Shown: one piece after another, positions 19,455 through 26,642 of the stretch | How the letters are laid out: each line of letters opens with the position of its first letter | Position numbering within the stretch: the stretch's first letter is position 1 | Assembly (NCBI GenBank): GCA_947258705.1 | Contig: CAMYJA010000011.1 | Coordinates: forward strand, 1 to 47,516 | From: an uncultured Hyphomicrobiaceae bacterium | GTDB lineage: Bacteria > Pseudomonadota > Alphaproteobacteria > Rhizobiales > CAMYJA01 | Length of the DNA: 47,516 nt | Direction of reading: 5' to 3' | Notes under the pieces: generated by a model | Seen by the model: the letters and a program-made list of their open reading frames with translations, nothing else | The model's database searches: none | Told to the model about the DNA's origin: nothing | Position numbers and translations under genes: made by a program

Positions 19455-19839
19455 GGAAATTCCTTTGTTCTGTTCTTTGCAATTTGGCTTCGGACGGCTC
19501 CTTTAAGGATCCCGGCCGGCCCGCATACGCATTTGCTGCAATCCCTACGCCTGCTCAACTTTCTGCAATCAACCATACGAGCTAATCCAAGGCGCAGATG
19601 AGTCGCAACCGTCAGCTTGCATTGTCCACGTCAAAAGTGACACGAACGCGTCACAGGGCCGATACATGCCCATTAAGTGTCAAATGAAGGCTTTATTTGG
19701 GTACAACATGTGGAGAACCCCCGATTAACGGTGGGCGAAGGGTGAATAACCCCACCCGGCTCTTGATTTCGCAAAGAAAGCGGTTGGCGGATGGAGATTC
19801 GCCCGCAACTTGTTCACATCGCTCCTTTACCTGGAACGT
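19455..19839. other. Non-coding stretch, 385 bases
   Basis: Lies between the YbjN-family start and the end of the small Cys protein gene (both minus strand). It should carry the ybjN-proC promoter. It includes short TCA/TGA-rich inverted elements (GTCAAAAGTGAC near 19630) but no clear gene, terminator or known RNA. Confidence 0.5.
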
Positions 19840-20091
19840 TCAGGCCAGGCCGCCCATGAAACCTTCGGTCTCGGCATCGGCGGAAAGAGCGATCCGCACC
19901 GCGCCATGACAGCCGCGCTGCGTGCAGCTCAAGGCCGCTTCAACCTCGTTCAGATAGGCGAATTTCAATTCGTCATGCTCCAGCAGCGCCGCCGCCGCCT
20001 CATACCTGCTGTAACCGCATTCCCGGCAGGTGACTTCGAGCGCTTGAGCGCCGTCGAGATCGAGAAGTTGCAGATTGGTTTTCCAGCTCAC
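19840..20091 (-). CDS. Small four-cysteine protein coupled to a Y-family polymerase
   Basis: 83 aa starting at GTG 20091, which overlaps the polymerase stop as GTGA, so it is almost certainly translationally coupled. It has two cysteine pairs: CRECGY near residue 24 and CTQRGC near 59, separated by an Ala/Glu-rich helix-like stretch. This suggests a zinc-ribbon-like fold. The end ETEGFMGGLA is compact. I recall similar short proteins beside polymerase genes in other alphaproteobacteria but know of no function. A DNA- or partner-binding role in translesion synthesis is inference. Confidence 0.75.
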   Translation of the reverse strand: MSWKTNLQLLDLDGAQALEVTCRECGYSRYEAAAALLEHDELKFAYLNEVEAALSCTQRGCHGAVRIALSADAETEGFMGGLA

Positions 20092-21335
20092 CAGAAATCC
20101 TCCGCTCTGGGAATGCGCGTGTAGGAGATCTTGCCGCCGGCATAGCCGCCGGGCGGAGGCACCCATGGTCCGAGAGAGATTATTGTCTTGCCGTATTTGG
20201 CGTTCAGGCGGTCGCTGATGGCCGTCAGCGTTTCCCACTTCTTGCGCGCCGCATTGTCGTTTAGAAAGAGATCGAGCTGGCGCGCGCTTGCCGGCGACAG
20301 ATCGAGCAATGTCACCCCCATGCGGATGATCCGGCTTCGGGGCGGCAGTTCCTGCCGCGCCTTCTCCCAAAGACGTTCAAGCCCCGTCAGGCAGGCCTGA
20401 TCGTCATGTATGACGGGCAGGGGCATGTCGCCATGCCACCGGCTGTTTCGCATGCTCAGCCACAGCCACAAGCGGCTGGCGTAAAAGCCGGACCGCCGCA
20501 GCCGCCGCGCCGCCTTGACGAGCAAAAGGCGCGAATAGGTCCGCGCGTGATCGACCGACCGGTAATCGGGTGGCAGAACGCGGCCATGCCCGAACATCCT
20601 CCGCTGTCCCGGTTGCGCCTGGACATCATAGCCGTGCAGGGCATACCAGAGCCGTTCGCCGGTCACATTGCCCCACAGCTTGCGCAACTGCCCCGGCTGC
20701 GTATCGAGCAGGGCGCGCATGTCGGCAATGCCCGCCCGGAGAAGCCGCTTTTTCATGCGCTTGCCGATGCCGGGAACATCGTCGAAAGGCAGCGCCAGCA
20801 ACGGTCCCGGCATGACCCGCGGATGCCAGACGGTAACGCCGTCCGGCTTGTCCATTTTGCAGGCGATCTTGGCCAGTTGCCGGTTGGCGGCAAAACCGAT
20901 GGAACAGGTTATATAGGACCCGATATTGCGACGCAGCCGCTCCTTGATGAGGCCTGCCAGGTTGTACGGGCACGCGCGGTCGGAAGCTTCAAGCCTGCAG
21001 GTCAACTCGTCGATGGATTTGATCGCGTCGACAGGAATGACGGAAGCGATTTCGCTCAACAGCGCGTTATGCGCGCGCCGGTAGAGGTCGGGGCTTTGCG
21101 GCACCAGAACCAGATCGGGACAGATCTGCTTGGCCTCCAGGACGGGCATGACATTTTTGACGCCCAGCCGCTTGGCCTCCTTCGAGCAGGCAATGACGCA
21201 GGTATGCACTGTCGAGTCGAAGGGCACGACACCCACCGGCCTGCCGCGCAAGGCAGGCTTGGCCTGTTGCTCGACCGAGGCGAAAAAGCCGTCGAAATCG
21301 AGATAGAGCCGCTCTATGGCCTCCGGTTTGCGCAC
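20088..21335 (-). CDS. Y-family DNA polymerase (DinB/ImuB-like)
   Basis: Translesion polymerase of the UmuC/DinB superfamily, about 415 aa. Seen: the catalytic YLDFDGFFASVEQQ near residue 10, GVKNVMPVLEAKQICPDL near 57, SIDEL near 105 (second acidic site), SIGFAANRQLAKIACKMDKPDG near 142 and the HhH region VPGIGKRMKKRLLRAG near 184. The start chosen is GTG 21335, with GAGGAAAGACAG before it. An upstream ATG (21377) would lie inside the SOS box. No imuA or dnaE2 is present, so this is not an imu cassette. The acidic residues look intact, so it is probably active. Confidence 0.85.
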   Translation of the reverse strand: MRKPEAIERLYLDFDGFFASVEQQAKPALRGRPVGVVPFDSTVHTCVIACSKEAKRLGVKNVMPVLEAKQICPDLVLVPQSPDLYRRAHNALLSEIASVIPVDAIKSIDELTCRLEASDRACPYNLAGLIKERLRRNIGSYITCSIGFAANRQLAKIACKMDKPDGVTVWHPRVMPGPLLALPFDDVPGIGKRMKKRLLRAGIADMRALLDTQPGQLRKLWGNVTGERLWYALHGYDVQAQPGQRRMFGHGRVLPPDYRSVDHARTYSRLLLVKAARRLRRSGFYASRLWLWLSMRNSRWHGDMPLPVIHDDQACLTGLERLWEKARQELPPRSRIIRMGVTLLDLSPASARQLDLFLNDNAARKKWETLTAISDRLNAKYGKTIISLGPWVPPPGGYAGGKISYTRIPRAEDFW

Positions 21336-21371
21336 CTGTCTTTCCTCATAATGAAGCGTTCTGAAAAAAGA

Positions 21372-21386
21372 GAACATTACAAGAAC
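21372..21386 (-). promoter_or_regulatory. LexA (SOS) box GAAC-N7-GAAC
   Basis: GAACATTACAAGAAC is an exact match to the direct-repeat LexA box known in alphaproteobacteria (GTTC-N7-GTTC read on the gene strand). It ends 37 bases before the polymerase GTG, a good place to cover the promoter. This implies DNA damage induction of the polymerase and the coupled small protein. Confidence 0.8.
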
Positions 21387-21559
21387 ATTTAGAGCGTGGC
21401 AAGAGCGGCTGGAGAAGGAGATGACAAGAGCTGGGGACAACCGCTGCGGGCGTCAATTGACTTCTCCAGGCGAAATTATAGGAGTAGTCTGATGCGCTGT
21501 CGGCTTTGCCGCCGGAAAATTTTCCATCTCGTATAAATGCCGGGCACAGGTTTTGCCAC

Positions 21560-21859
21560 ATGAACGCAAGCTGGATAACATGGTTATGCGCAGGGTTGTT
21601 TTTGTTGTTCGGCCTGCCATTGTTTGCCGTGGACGACATAGTCTGGCGTCATGCGCTTGGTGGCCTTGCAAGCATGTCGCTTGGCGCCTTTGTCCTGTCC
21701 ATGGCGGCCGACGCTTGGCGTAATGGCGTGCTTAAGCTGCAACATGCGCTCATCAGCCGTGCGGATCAGCCGCGCCTTTTCGCCTGCGCCGTCGTTGCAT
21801 TGGCGCTACTGGGCGTTGCAGTTGTTTTAATCGGAATTTGGCTGGCATTGTTGAAATAG
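21560..21859 (+). CDS. Small membrane protein, two or three segments
   Basis: 99 aa of unknown family. Hydrophobic segments are visible near residues 5-22 (WLCAGLFLLFGLPLF), 31-47 (LGGLASMSLGAFVLSM) and 75-98 (ACAVVALALLGVAVVLIGIWL). It is the first gene of a tight three-gene set: the next gene starts 8 bases after its stop. No strong Shine-Dalgarno was found at the chosen ATG. Confidence 0.6.
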   Translation: MNASWITWLCAGLFLLFGLPLFAVDDIVWRHALGGLASMSLGAFVLSMAADAWRNGVLKLQHALISRADQPRLFACAVVALALLGVAVVLIGIWLALLK

Positions 21860-21867
21860 GCCGGGTT

Positions 21868-22350
21868 ATGTCGCTGGACGCCTCCACCATCCATTCGCTC
21901 ATCGCCGGGATCGATCGGGCATTTGCCCGTATGGAGCCGCCGGGCGATGACAAACTCCTGCATCCCGACTGTATGGACGATGTCGACGTGCTGGAATTTT
22001 ATGGGCCGGTGAGGCGCGAGGACATGACCGATGCAATTATTGTCAACAGCTATGCCGCGCCGACCGCCTTCAGTCCCGAAGCCTTTCGATATTATCTGCC
22101 GGTCTATCTGAAATGGGTGCTGCACAAACCGGACAGCCCCGAAATTGTCGGCGAAAGCATATTGCTGGCGCTTGATCCCGGAACGGACAGGGAAATACTG
22201 CATGAATTCCGCAAATCGAAATTTGCGCTTTTCGACAAGGCCCAGACCGCATGTGTGCAGAATTTTTTGCAGGCCCTCTCGGAACACCCATATCTGGGCG
22301 AATTCGCCACCCATGCCCTGGTCAATTACTGGCTGGATGAAGAGGAGTAA
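21868..22350 (+). CDS. DUF6714-like protein
   Basis: 160 aa. The pattern LEFYGPVRREDMTDAIIVNS, then FSPEAFRYYLPVYLKWVLHKP, then ESILLALDP and a C-terminal helix (CVQNFLQALSEHP) is what I know from the DUF6714 family, which has no established function. Members are often found next to toxin or immunity-type genes, but no toxin is visible here. The start ATG at 21868 is within the end of the upstream reading-frame context; the stop is 3 bases before the next ATG. Confidence 0.65.
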   Translation: MSLDASTIHSLIAGIDRAFARMEPPGDDKLLHPDCMDDVDVLEFYGPVRREDMTDAIIVNSYAAPTAFSPEAFRYYLPVYLKWVLHKPDSPEIVGESILLALDPGTDREILHEFRKSKFALFDKAQTACVQNFLQALSEHPYLGEFATHALVNYWLDEEE

Positions 22351-22353
22351 ACC

Positions 22354-22815
22354 ATGACGCGCGATGTCTCACGCCTCGAAGCGGACGATCTCACATTTCA
22401 TGATGACTGCATCTATGGCCTGCGGCTGGTTTCGCCCGAGCCCGATCTGGATGACTGGGACAGCGAACTGATACTCGACATCGACCACATATTGGGTGGG
22501 GTTAAACTGGACGGCGGGCGGTTTCGGTTTCTGCTGGTGCAGGCCAATCTGTGCTTCGAAAACGTCTCCGATCTGCGCGTATCCTTTTCATTTCCCGAAT
22601 TCAATATCATCCCGCTGCCCATTGACCGGATCGAACGCAGCGATGAGCCGGTTGTAACACGCGGAGACAATTATCATGAGTTTTTGTGGACCATTCATTT
22701 GAACGATCGCGCCGGCGGTTCGCTGACATTTCGTTCGATAGGCTATCGCCTGGAACAAGTGGGCGAGCCGGCGGAATTCGACGAGCAGACGATCCCGAAG
22801 CAACTCCGTGTCTGA
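22354..22815 (+). CDS. Uncharacterised acidic protein (immunity-protein-like)
   Basis: 153 aa, acidic, no signal peptide or membrane segment. Seen: FHDDCIYGLRLV near 14, a central acidic strand ELILDIDHILGG near 38, FRFLLVQANLCFENVSDLRVSF near 57-78 and a C-terminal beta-rich ending GSLTFRSIGYRLEQ. The layout is like small beta-rich proteins found in many bacteria, some beside polymorphic toxin genes. The function is unknown. It is the third gene of the cassette that starts at 21560, and a bidirectional terminator follows at 22919. Confidence 0.65.
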   Translation: MTRDVSRLEADDLTFHDDCIYGLRLVSPEPDLDDWDSELILDIDHILGGVKLDGGRFRFLLVQANLCFENVSDLRVSFSFPEFNIIPLPIDRIERSDEPVVTRGDNYHEFLWTIHLNDRAGGSLTFRSIGYRLEQVGEPAEFDEQTIPKQLRV

Positions 22816-22918
22816 GCCATACCGGCCGCGAAGAGAAAACAGGACATTGAGAAAACCGCCAACCGGCACCGCCCGGTCTCATGCGCCGCTTCTTTGATCC
22901 GGCGCTGTTTCTCTGGAC

Positions 22919-22953
22919 AAAAAAAACCCCGGACCAGGCCGGGGTTTTCTTTG
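22919..22953. terminator. Bidirectional rho-independent terminator
   Basis: AAAACCCCGG (22923-22932) pairs with CCGGGGTTTT (22939-22948) around a six-base loop. Eight A residues precede it and a T-rich run follows, so it can work for both the plus-strand cassette ending at 22815 and the minus-strand barrel gene ending at 23010. Confidence 0.85.
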
Positions 22954-23009
22954 TTATTCTTCCTCCGAAGCGGTCAATCGGAAGTCCGCCGAAGCGGAAA
23001 GTCCGGCTA

Positions 23010-23678
23010 TTAGGGCCATGTCGGATGCACATTGATGCCGATGCGGATGACATCGAAATCACCGTCACCCTCGAACGGCTCCGTGCCAATTCCCCTTCCA
23101 AAGGGAATGTCGCCGAGATCAACATGAAGATATTCGAGCTTGAGGGACAATTGCGACCACGCCCCCTCGATCCCGAGACCGGCCGCCCAGCCGCTGGCCG
23201 ATCCGCTGCCCTGTTGCGCGGAATTGAGTATGCCGCCTTCGACATCCCCATATGCATATCCGCCGGTCGCGAAAATCAGCATGTTGCCGGAAGTGAATCC
23301 GAGACGCGCGCGAACGGTTCCGAAATATTCGATATCTGCGTTGCAGGCGCCCGAGTTACAAGACCAAAACGGCCCCGCCGTACCCTGGCTTGTGACCCCA
23401 TCCGGACCTGAGGAGATATCTGCTTCGATACCCAGCAGGAATCCCGAGCCGGCCGACAGGTTGATTCCGATGGTAGCGCCGCCGACGATATCGTCGACAT
23501 CGACATCAGGTCCAAGGCCGCTCGGGGAAAAGAGCGTATAATCGCCATACGCGCCACCCATCGTTATGCCAAGATAAGGACCGTCCCAATTGTTCGCGTT
23601 TCCGGGCGATGAGGCCCCGAATGTTAAAATACCCGCAACTGCGAGTCCCGCTGCTACTCTTAATCCAACTCGAAACAT
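23010..23678 (-). CDS. Outer-membrane beta-barrel protein (Omp31-like)
   Basis: 222 aa with a signal peptide (hydrophobic AAGLAVAGILTFGA, cut near GNANN). The mature start NWDGPYLGITMGGAYG is the usual Omp31/RopB-type opening of alphaproteobacterial surface porins. Further barrel-type strands: GFLLGIEADIS, YFGTVRARLGF, LIFATGGYAYGD, GWAAGLGIEGAW, LSLKLEYLHVDLG. One Cys pair (SCNSGAC) may form a disulfide. The ATG at 23678 has AAGGA eight bases before it. Single gene, ended by the terminator at 22919. Confidence 0.85.
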   Translation of the reverse strand: MFRVGLRVAAGLAVAGILTFGASSPGNANNWDGPYLGITMGGAYGDYTLFSPSGLGPDVDVDDIVGGATIGINLSAGSGFLLGIEADISSGPDGVTSQGTAGPFWSCNSGACNADIEYFGTVRARLGFTSGNMLIFATGGYAYGDVEGGILNSAQQGSGSASGWAAGLGIEGAWSQLSLKLEYLHVDLGDIPFGRGIGTEPFEGDGDFDVIRIGINVHPTWP

Positions 23679-23681
23679 CAC

Positions 23682-24040
23682 TACATTCCTTTGACTTTAC
23701 TCATGTTAAAAACTCGTACTCCGTTTGCCGGCAACGCCTCGCCGCAGGTGTTTCCGGCCGAAATACAAACACATCTTCAATCGAGATTTTCGCCAAAGCC
23801 TTCCCCCCGCGTCTTTCATTCTGACGAACAAGGCACAGCCAATGGATAGTCACCTCACCTTCTGTTTTAAAGCATTTCGGCAATCGCCTTGACCGTATTT
23901 TCGAGTTATCAAATGTTCTTCACAGGCAAATTGCGCTTACGACAGGTGATTTCCGCTCACTGTGTTGTCCAGGACACGGTTCCGGCGATTGCGCGCCGGA
24001 TCGCGCCATGCCGCAGCTGCCGGATTCCAGGGCGGATTGC
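23682..24040. other. Non-coding stretch, 359 bases
   Basis: Lies between the Omp31-like start and the end of the TVP38-like gene, both on the minus strand. It should hold the barrel gene promoter. A hairpin CCGGCG/CGCCGG (23982-23999, loop ATTGCG) lies 42 bases after the TVP38-like stop but has no T-tract. Nothing else was recognised. Confidence 0.5.
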
Positions 24041-24718
24041 CTAACTTCCCATAAGAAATACGGCGAGCGGGATCGGCAGAACCGCCAGACACACCACGGC
24101 CAGAAAGAAGGGAAACCTGAACAGACCGCTGATCCCGGCCAGGAGCGCAATGCCGCCGCCGCCGCCGATGACGGCGTTGCCCGGCAGGTTCAGAGCGACG
24201 GCGATCGCGATATAACGATACTTCAAAAGCATCGGCACGATCCGGCTCGGGGCGAGCGCAGTCAGGGTTTCGAGACGTTCCGGGGCGCTCAGGACCTCAA
24301 GGCGGCGCACAAGCGCGTCGGCGCGTTGCTGGCCGAGCGACCTGAAAAGCGCCGCGATAACGCGCAGCGGTACCAGCCGTCCAATCAGATAGGCGATCAC
24401 CAGGGCCACAATCGTGGCGCAATAGATATAGATGGCAACCTTGTGCCCGAACGCCGCCAGCAATGCCAGGCTGATTTCTATGCCGGGCACGAACGGTACC
24501 GCCATCAACGCCGTATAAAGGACGATGGCCGCCATAACTATATGGCGGGCGTAGCCACCGGTTTCGGCGCCGGGATCCATGCCGATATATTCGATCAGCC
24601 ATCTGCCGCCCCAGTGACCGCCGGCCAGCAGCACGCCGTATACCGCCAGCAGCAGAACGATGCGTGGCCATCGGCGCTTGCCCTTCTGGGCATTCTCCTG
24701 GGTCCGGTTGGGCGTCAT
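24041..24718 (-). CDS. TVP38/TMEM64-like membrane protein
   Basis: 225 aa inner-membrane protein. Hydrophobic stretches near 20-38, 62-80, 84-100, 105-128 and two C-terminal ones. The pieces VPFVPGIEISLALLAAFG and LNLPGNAVIGGGGGIALLAG fit the VTT (SNARE-associated, DedA-related) domain, with a proline/glycine re-entrant feel. These proteins are thought to move or flip lipids; that is family knowledge and not certain here. An ATG 7 codons upstream (24739) is also possible; neither start has a good ribosome site. Confidence 0.7.
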   Translation of the reverse strand: MTPNRTQENAQKGKRRWPRIVLLLAVYGVLLAGGHWGGRWLIEYIGMDPGAETGGYARHIVMAAIVLYTALMAVPFVPGIEISLALLAAFGHKVAIYIYCATIVALVIAYLIGRLVPLRVIAALFRSLGQQRADALVRRLEVLSAPERLETLTALAPSRIVPMLLKYRYIAIAVALNLPGNAVIGGGGGIALLAGISGLFRFPFFLAVVCLAVLPIPLAVFLMGS

Positions 24719-24887
24719 GACGGCTCGATCATACAGCATAGTCCCCTGTTCTGTAGGCTTTGATTGCGCCGGACCGGTCTAGACTGCCCAAGGGCGGACC
24801 GGTGCGCGCCGGTATGGCGTGTCCCTGCATTATCGGTTGCGGTTCTTGCGCCTGACGGGCGGCGCCCACCCTCGCCCCTAAAGCTTT

Positions 24888-25274
24888 TCAGCCCTTCAGC
24901 GGTACCGGTTTGCGCTTGGCGTTCACCGCGACGAATGTGAACGTGCCCTCCGTCACCTTCACTTCCTCGCCGACGCGATTGCGTATCGCCCACGCCTCGA
25001 GCTGTACCGTGATCGACGTCCGCCCGGTGCGGACGATGTGCGCATGGATAGACAGAACATCGCCGACAAAGACCGGCTCGATGAAACTCATCGCATCGAT
25101 TGCCACGGTCACCACGCGGCACTTGGCGCTCTGCCCGGCACAGATCGCGCCGGCTTTGTCCATTTCGGCCACCACCCATCCGCCAAAGATATCGCCGGCC
25201 GGATTGGTGTCCGCGGGCATCGCCAGCGTCCGGGTCGTCAGTTCGCCCGAAGGGCAGGAAGGTTTCGCCATCAT
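24888..25274 (-). CDS. Acyl-CoA thioesterase, YciA-type hotdog fold
   Basis: 128 aa hotdog-fold thioesterase that hydrolyses acyl-CoA to the acid and CoA. Seen: the family pattern ADTNPAGDIFGGWVVAEMDKAG (Asn/Asp of the active site region) near residue 21, then FIEPVFVGDVLSIHAHIVRTGRTSI near 64. The length is normal. The start ATG overlaps the ubiK stop as ATGA, showing coupling. Probable partner metabolism is fatty acid or branched acyl-CoA turnover, but the substrate cannot be read. Confidence 0.88.
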   Translation of the reverse strand: MMAKPSCPSGELTTRTLAMPADTNPAGDIFGGWVVAEMDKAGAICAGQSAKCRVVTVAIDAMSFIEPVFVGDVLSIHAHIVRTGRTSITVQLEAWAIRNRVGEEVKVTEGTFTFVAVNAKRKPVPLKG

Positions 25275-25525
25275 CTCTTCTCAAGCGCCGCTTCAAGTTC
25301 TTTGACACGCGCTTCAAGCCGCTCGTTTTCCTCGCGCGCCTTGCTCGCCATCGCCTTCACCGCTTCGAATTCCTCGCGCTGAACCATATCCATTTCCCTG
25401 AGCACCCGCTCGCCCTGGGAGCGCATCATCGCCTCGACCTCGGCGCGGGCTCCCTGCGCCGCCCCAGCGGCATCCGTCATCAATTTTGCAAGTTCATCGA
25501 ATAGTTTGTTTGAGCTCTGGGTCAT
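25271..25525 (-). CDS. ubiK: Ubiquinone biosynthesis accessory factor UbiK family
   Basis: 84 aa, mostly helical with a C-terminal coiled coil (KAREENERLEARVKELEAALEK). It matches the COG2960/YqiC/BMFP family; E. coli UbiK assists UbiJ in aerobic ubiquinone synthesis and binds membranes. The start is MTQSSNKLFDELAKLMTDAAG. In alphaproteobacteria the gene is typically divergent from lgt, as here. The stop overlaps the thioesterase ATG. The region between ubiK and lgt carries the hairpin repeat element. Confidence 0.85.
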   Translation of the reverse strand: MTQSSNKLFDELAKLMTDAAGAAQGARAEVEAMMRSQGERVLREMDMVQREEFEAVKAMASKAREENERLEARVKELEAALEKR

Positions 25526-25630
25526 GTCTGGCCTGTCGTTGAAACTGAGGTGCCGTGGCACCGCGCAAAAATATTTTCACCCTCTATATAGCCCAACTCA
25601 TATCCATAATAACAGCGCTCATCAGTGAAA

Positions 25631-25755
25631 CCCGCCGGAGGCCCCGCGCCTTAGGCGCGGCTATGGCCGTGAGGCAAAAGAACCCCGCCGGAGTGCCGCC
25701 GTGAAACGGCGAGCAGCACGTGAGGCAAAACAAACACCCGCGAGGCAAAACTTGA
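25631..25755. repeat. Hairpin repeat element, two tandem copies plus a remnant
   Basis: Copy 1 (25635-25679): CCGGAG, outer GCC, stem CCGCGCC-TTA-GGCGCGG, CTAT, outer GGC, CGTGAGGCAAAA. Copy 2 (25688-25730): CCGGAG, TGC, stem CGCCGT-GAA-ACGGCG, AGCA, GCA, CGTGAGGCAAAA. A remnant CGCGAGGCAAAA follows at about 25749-25750. The flanks are the same while both stems differ with base pairing kept. It sits between divergent ubiK and lgt. Related copies lie at 43.1 and 47.5 kb. Confidence 0.85.
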
Positions 25756-25814
25756 CAAGATAACGCCAACGCCGCAATGGATGCTCATCGCGCATCCCGC
25801 AACCGGAGCATGAC

Positions 25815-26642
25815 ATGAGCCTTATCGCCATTCCCTTCCCGATGATCGACCCGATCGCGTTTGAAATCGGACCCGTGAGCGTCCGCTGGTACGGGCTTGC
25901 CTATATGGCGGGGCTCCTTCTCGGCTGGTACTATATCCGCCTTCTCATCCAGAACGACCGGCTCTGGCGCGGATCGAAAGCACCCGTAACGGCCGATCAA
26001 ATCGACGACCTTCTTCTCTGGGTCACCCTCGGTGTCGTCGTCGGCGGCAGGCTGGGGTTTGTGTTCCTGTACCAGCCGGGCTATTTCCTCGCCAACCCGG
26101 CGAAAATACTCGCAGTATGGCAGGGCGGCATGTCGTTTCACGGCGCGCTTCTCGGCGTCTGCTTTGCCTGCTATCTCTTTGCCCGACGCCATCGCATTCC
26201 GTTTTTCAGCCTGTCCGATGTTCTCTGCGCCGCAGCCCCGATCGGGATTTGCCTGGGGCGCATAGCCAATTTCATCAATAGCGAGCATTTCGGCCGCCCG
26301 ACCTCGGTCTCCTGGGGCGTTATCTTCCCCAATGGCGGTCCCCTGCCCCGCCACCCGAGCCAGCTTTACGAGGCGGCCCTTGAGGGCATACTTCTGTTTA
26401 TCGTCCTGCGCTTTCTCAGTCACAACCGGCTGGCCCTGAAAAATCCGGGTCTCGTCACGGGCGCATTTTTTATCGGCTATGGCTGCGCACGCATTCTCGT
26501 CGAGTTTTTCCGCCTGCCCGAAGCCTCCCATATCTTCAATTTAGGACCGGTCACCGTCGGTCAGATCTATTCCATTCCCATGATCGTCGCCGGCGCCATC
26601 TTCTGGATCATTGCCCGGCGCCGTAAAACCGCAGCCGGCTGA
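25815..26642 (+). CDS. lgt: Prolipoprotein diacylglyceryl transferase
   Basis: Inner-membrane enzyme that adds diacylglycerol to the lipobox cysteine of prolipoproteins. 275 aa. Seen: VRWYGLAYMAGLLLGWYY near 24-41, WVTLGVVVGGRLGFVFLY near 74, WQGGMSFHGALLG near 100 (catalytic His region), GRIANFINSEHFGRPT near 144-159 and RHPSQLYEA near 175. The ATG follows CCGGAGCATGAC. The stop overlaps the next gene (TGATG). The lipoproteins at 28.9 and 40.6 kb are likely substrates. Confidence 0.97.
   Translation: MSLIAIPFPMIDPIAFEIGPVSVRWYGLAYMAGLLLGWYYIRLLIQNDRLWRGSKAPVTADQIDDLLLWVTLGVVVGGRLGFVFLYQPGYFLANPAKILAVWQGGMSFHGALLGVCFACYLFARRHRIPFFSLSDVLCAAAPIGICLGRIANFINSEHFGRPTSVSWGVIFPNGGPLPRHPSQLYEAALEGILLFIVLRFLSHNRLALKNPGLVTGAFFIGYGCARILVEFFRLPEASHIFNLGPVTVGQIYSIPMIVAGAIFWIIARRRKTAAG

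Noticed and set aside
20092-20370. Upstream extension of the small Cys protein frame
   Set aside because: It overlaps the polymerase gene in another frame; the GTGA overlap gives a better start.
20088-21335. imuA-imuB-dnaE2 mutagenesis cassette
   Set aside because: No imuA or dnaE2 is next to it, and the acidic catalytic residues appear intact, unlike typical ImuB.
22881-23411. A 176-codon plus-strand frame overlapping the Omp31-like gene
   Set aside because: It runs through the terminator at 22919 and is antisense to a well-supported barrel gene.
25631-25755. CRISPR array
   Set aside because: The repeats are hairpin units with variable stems and short, unequal spacing, and there are no cas genes.
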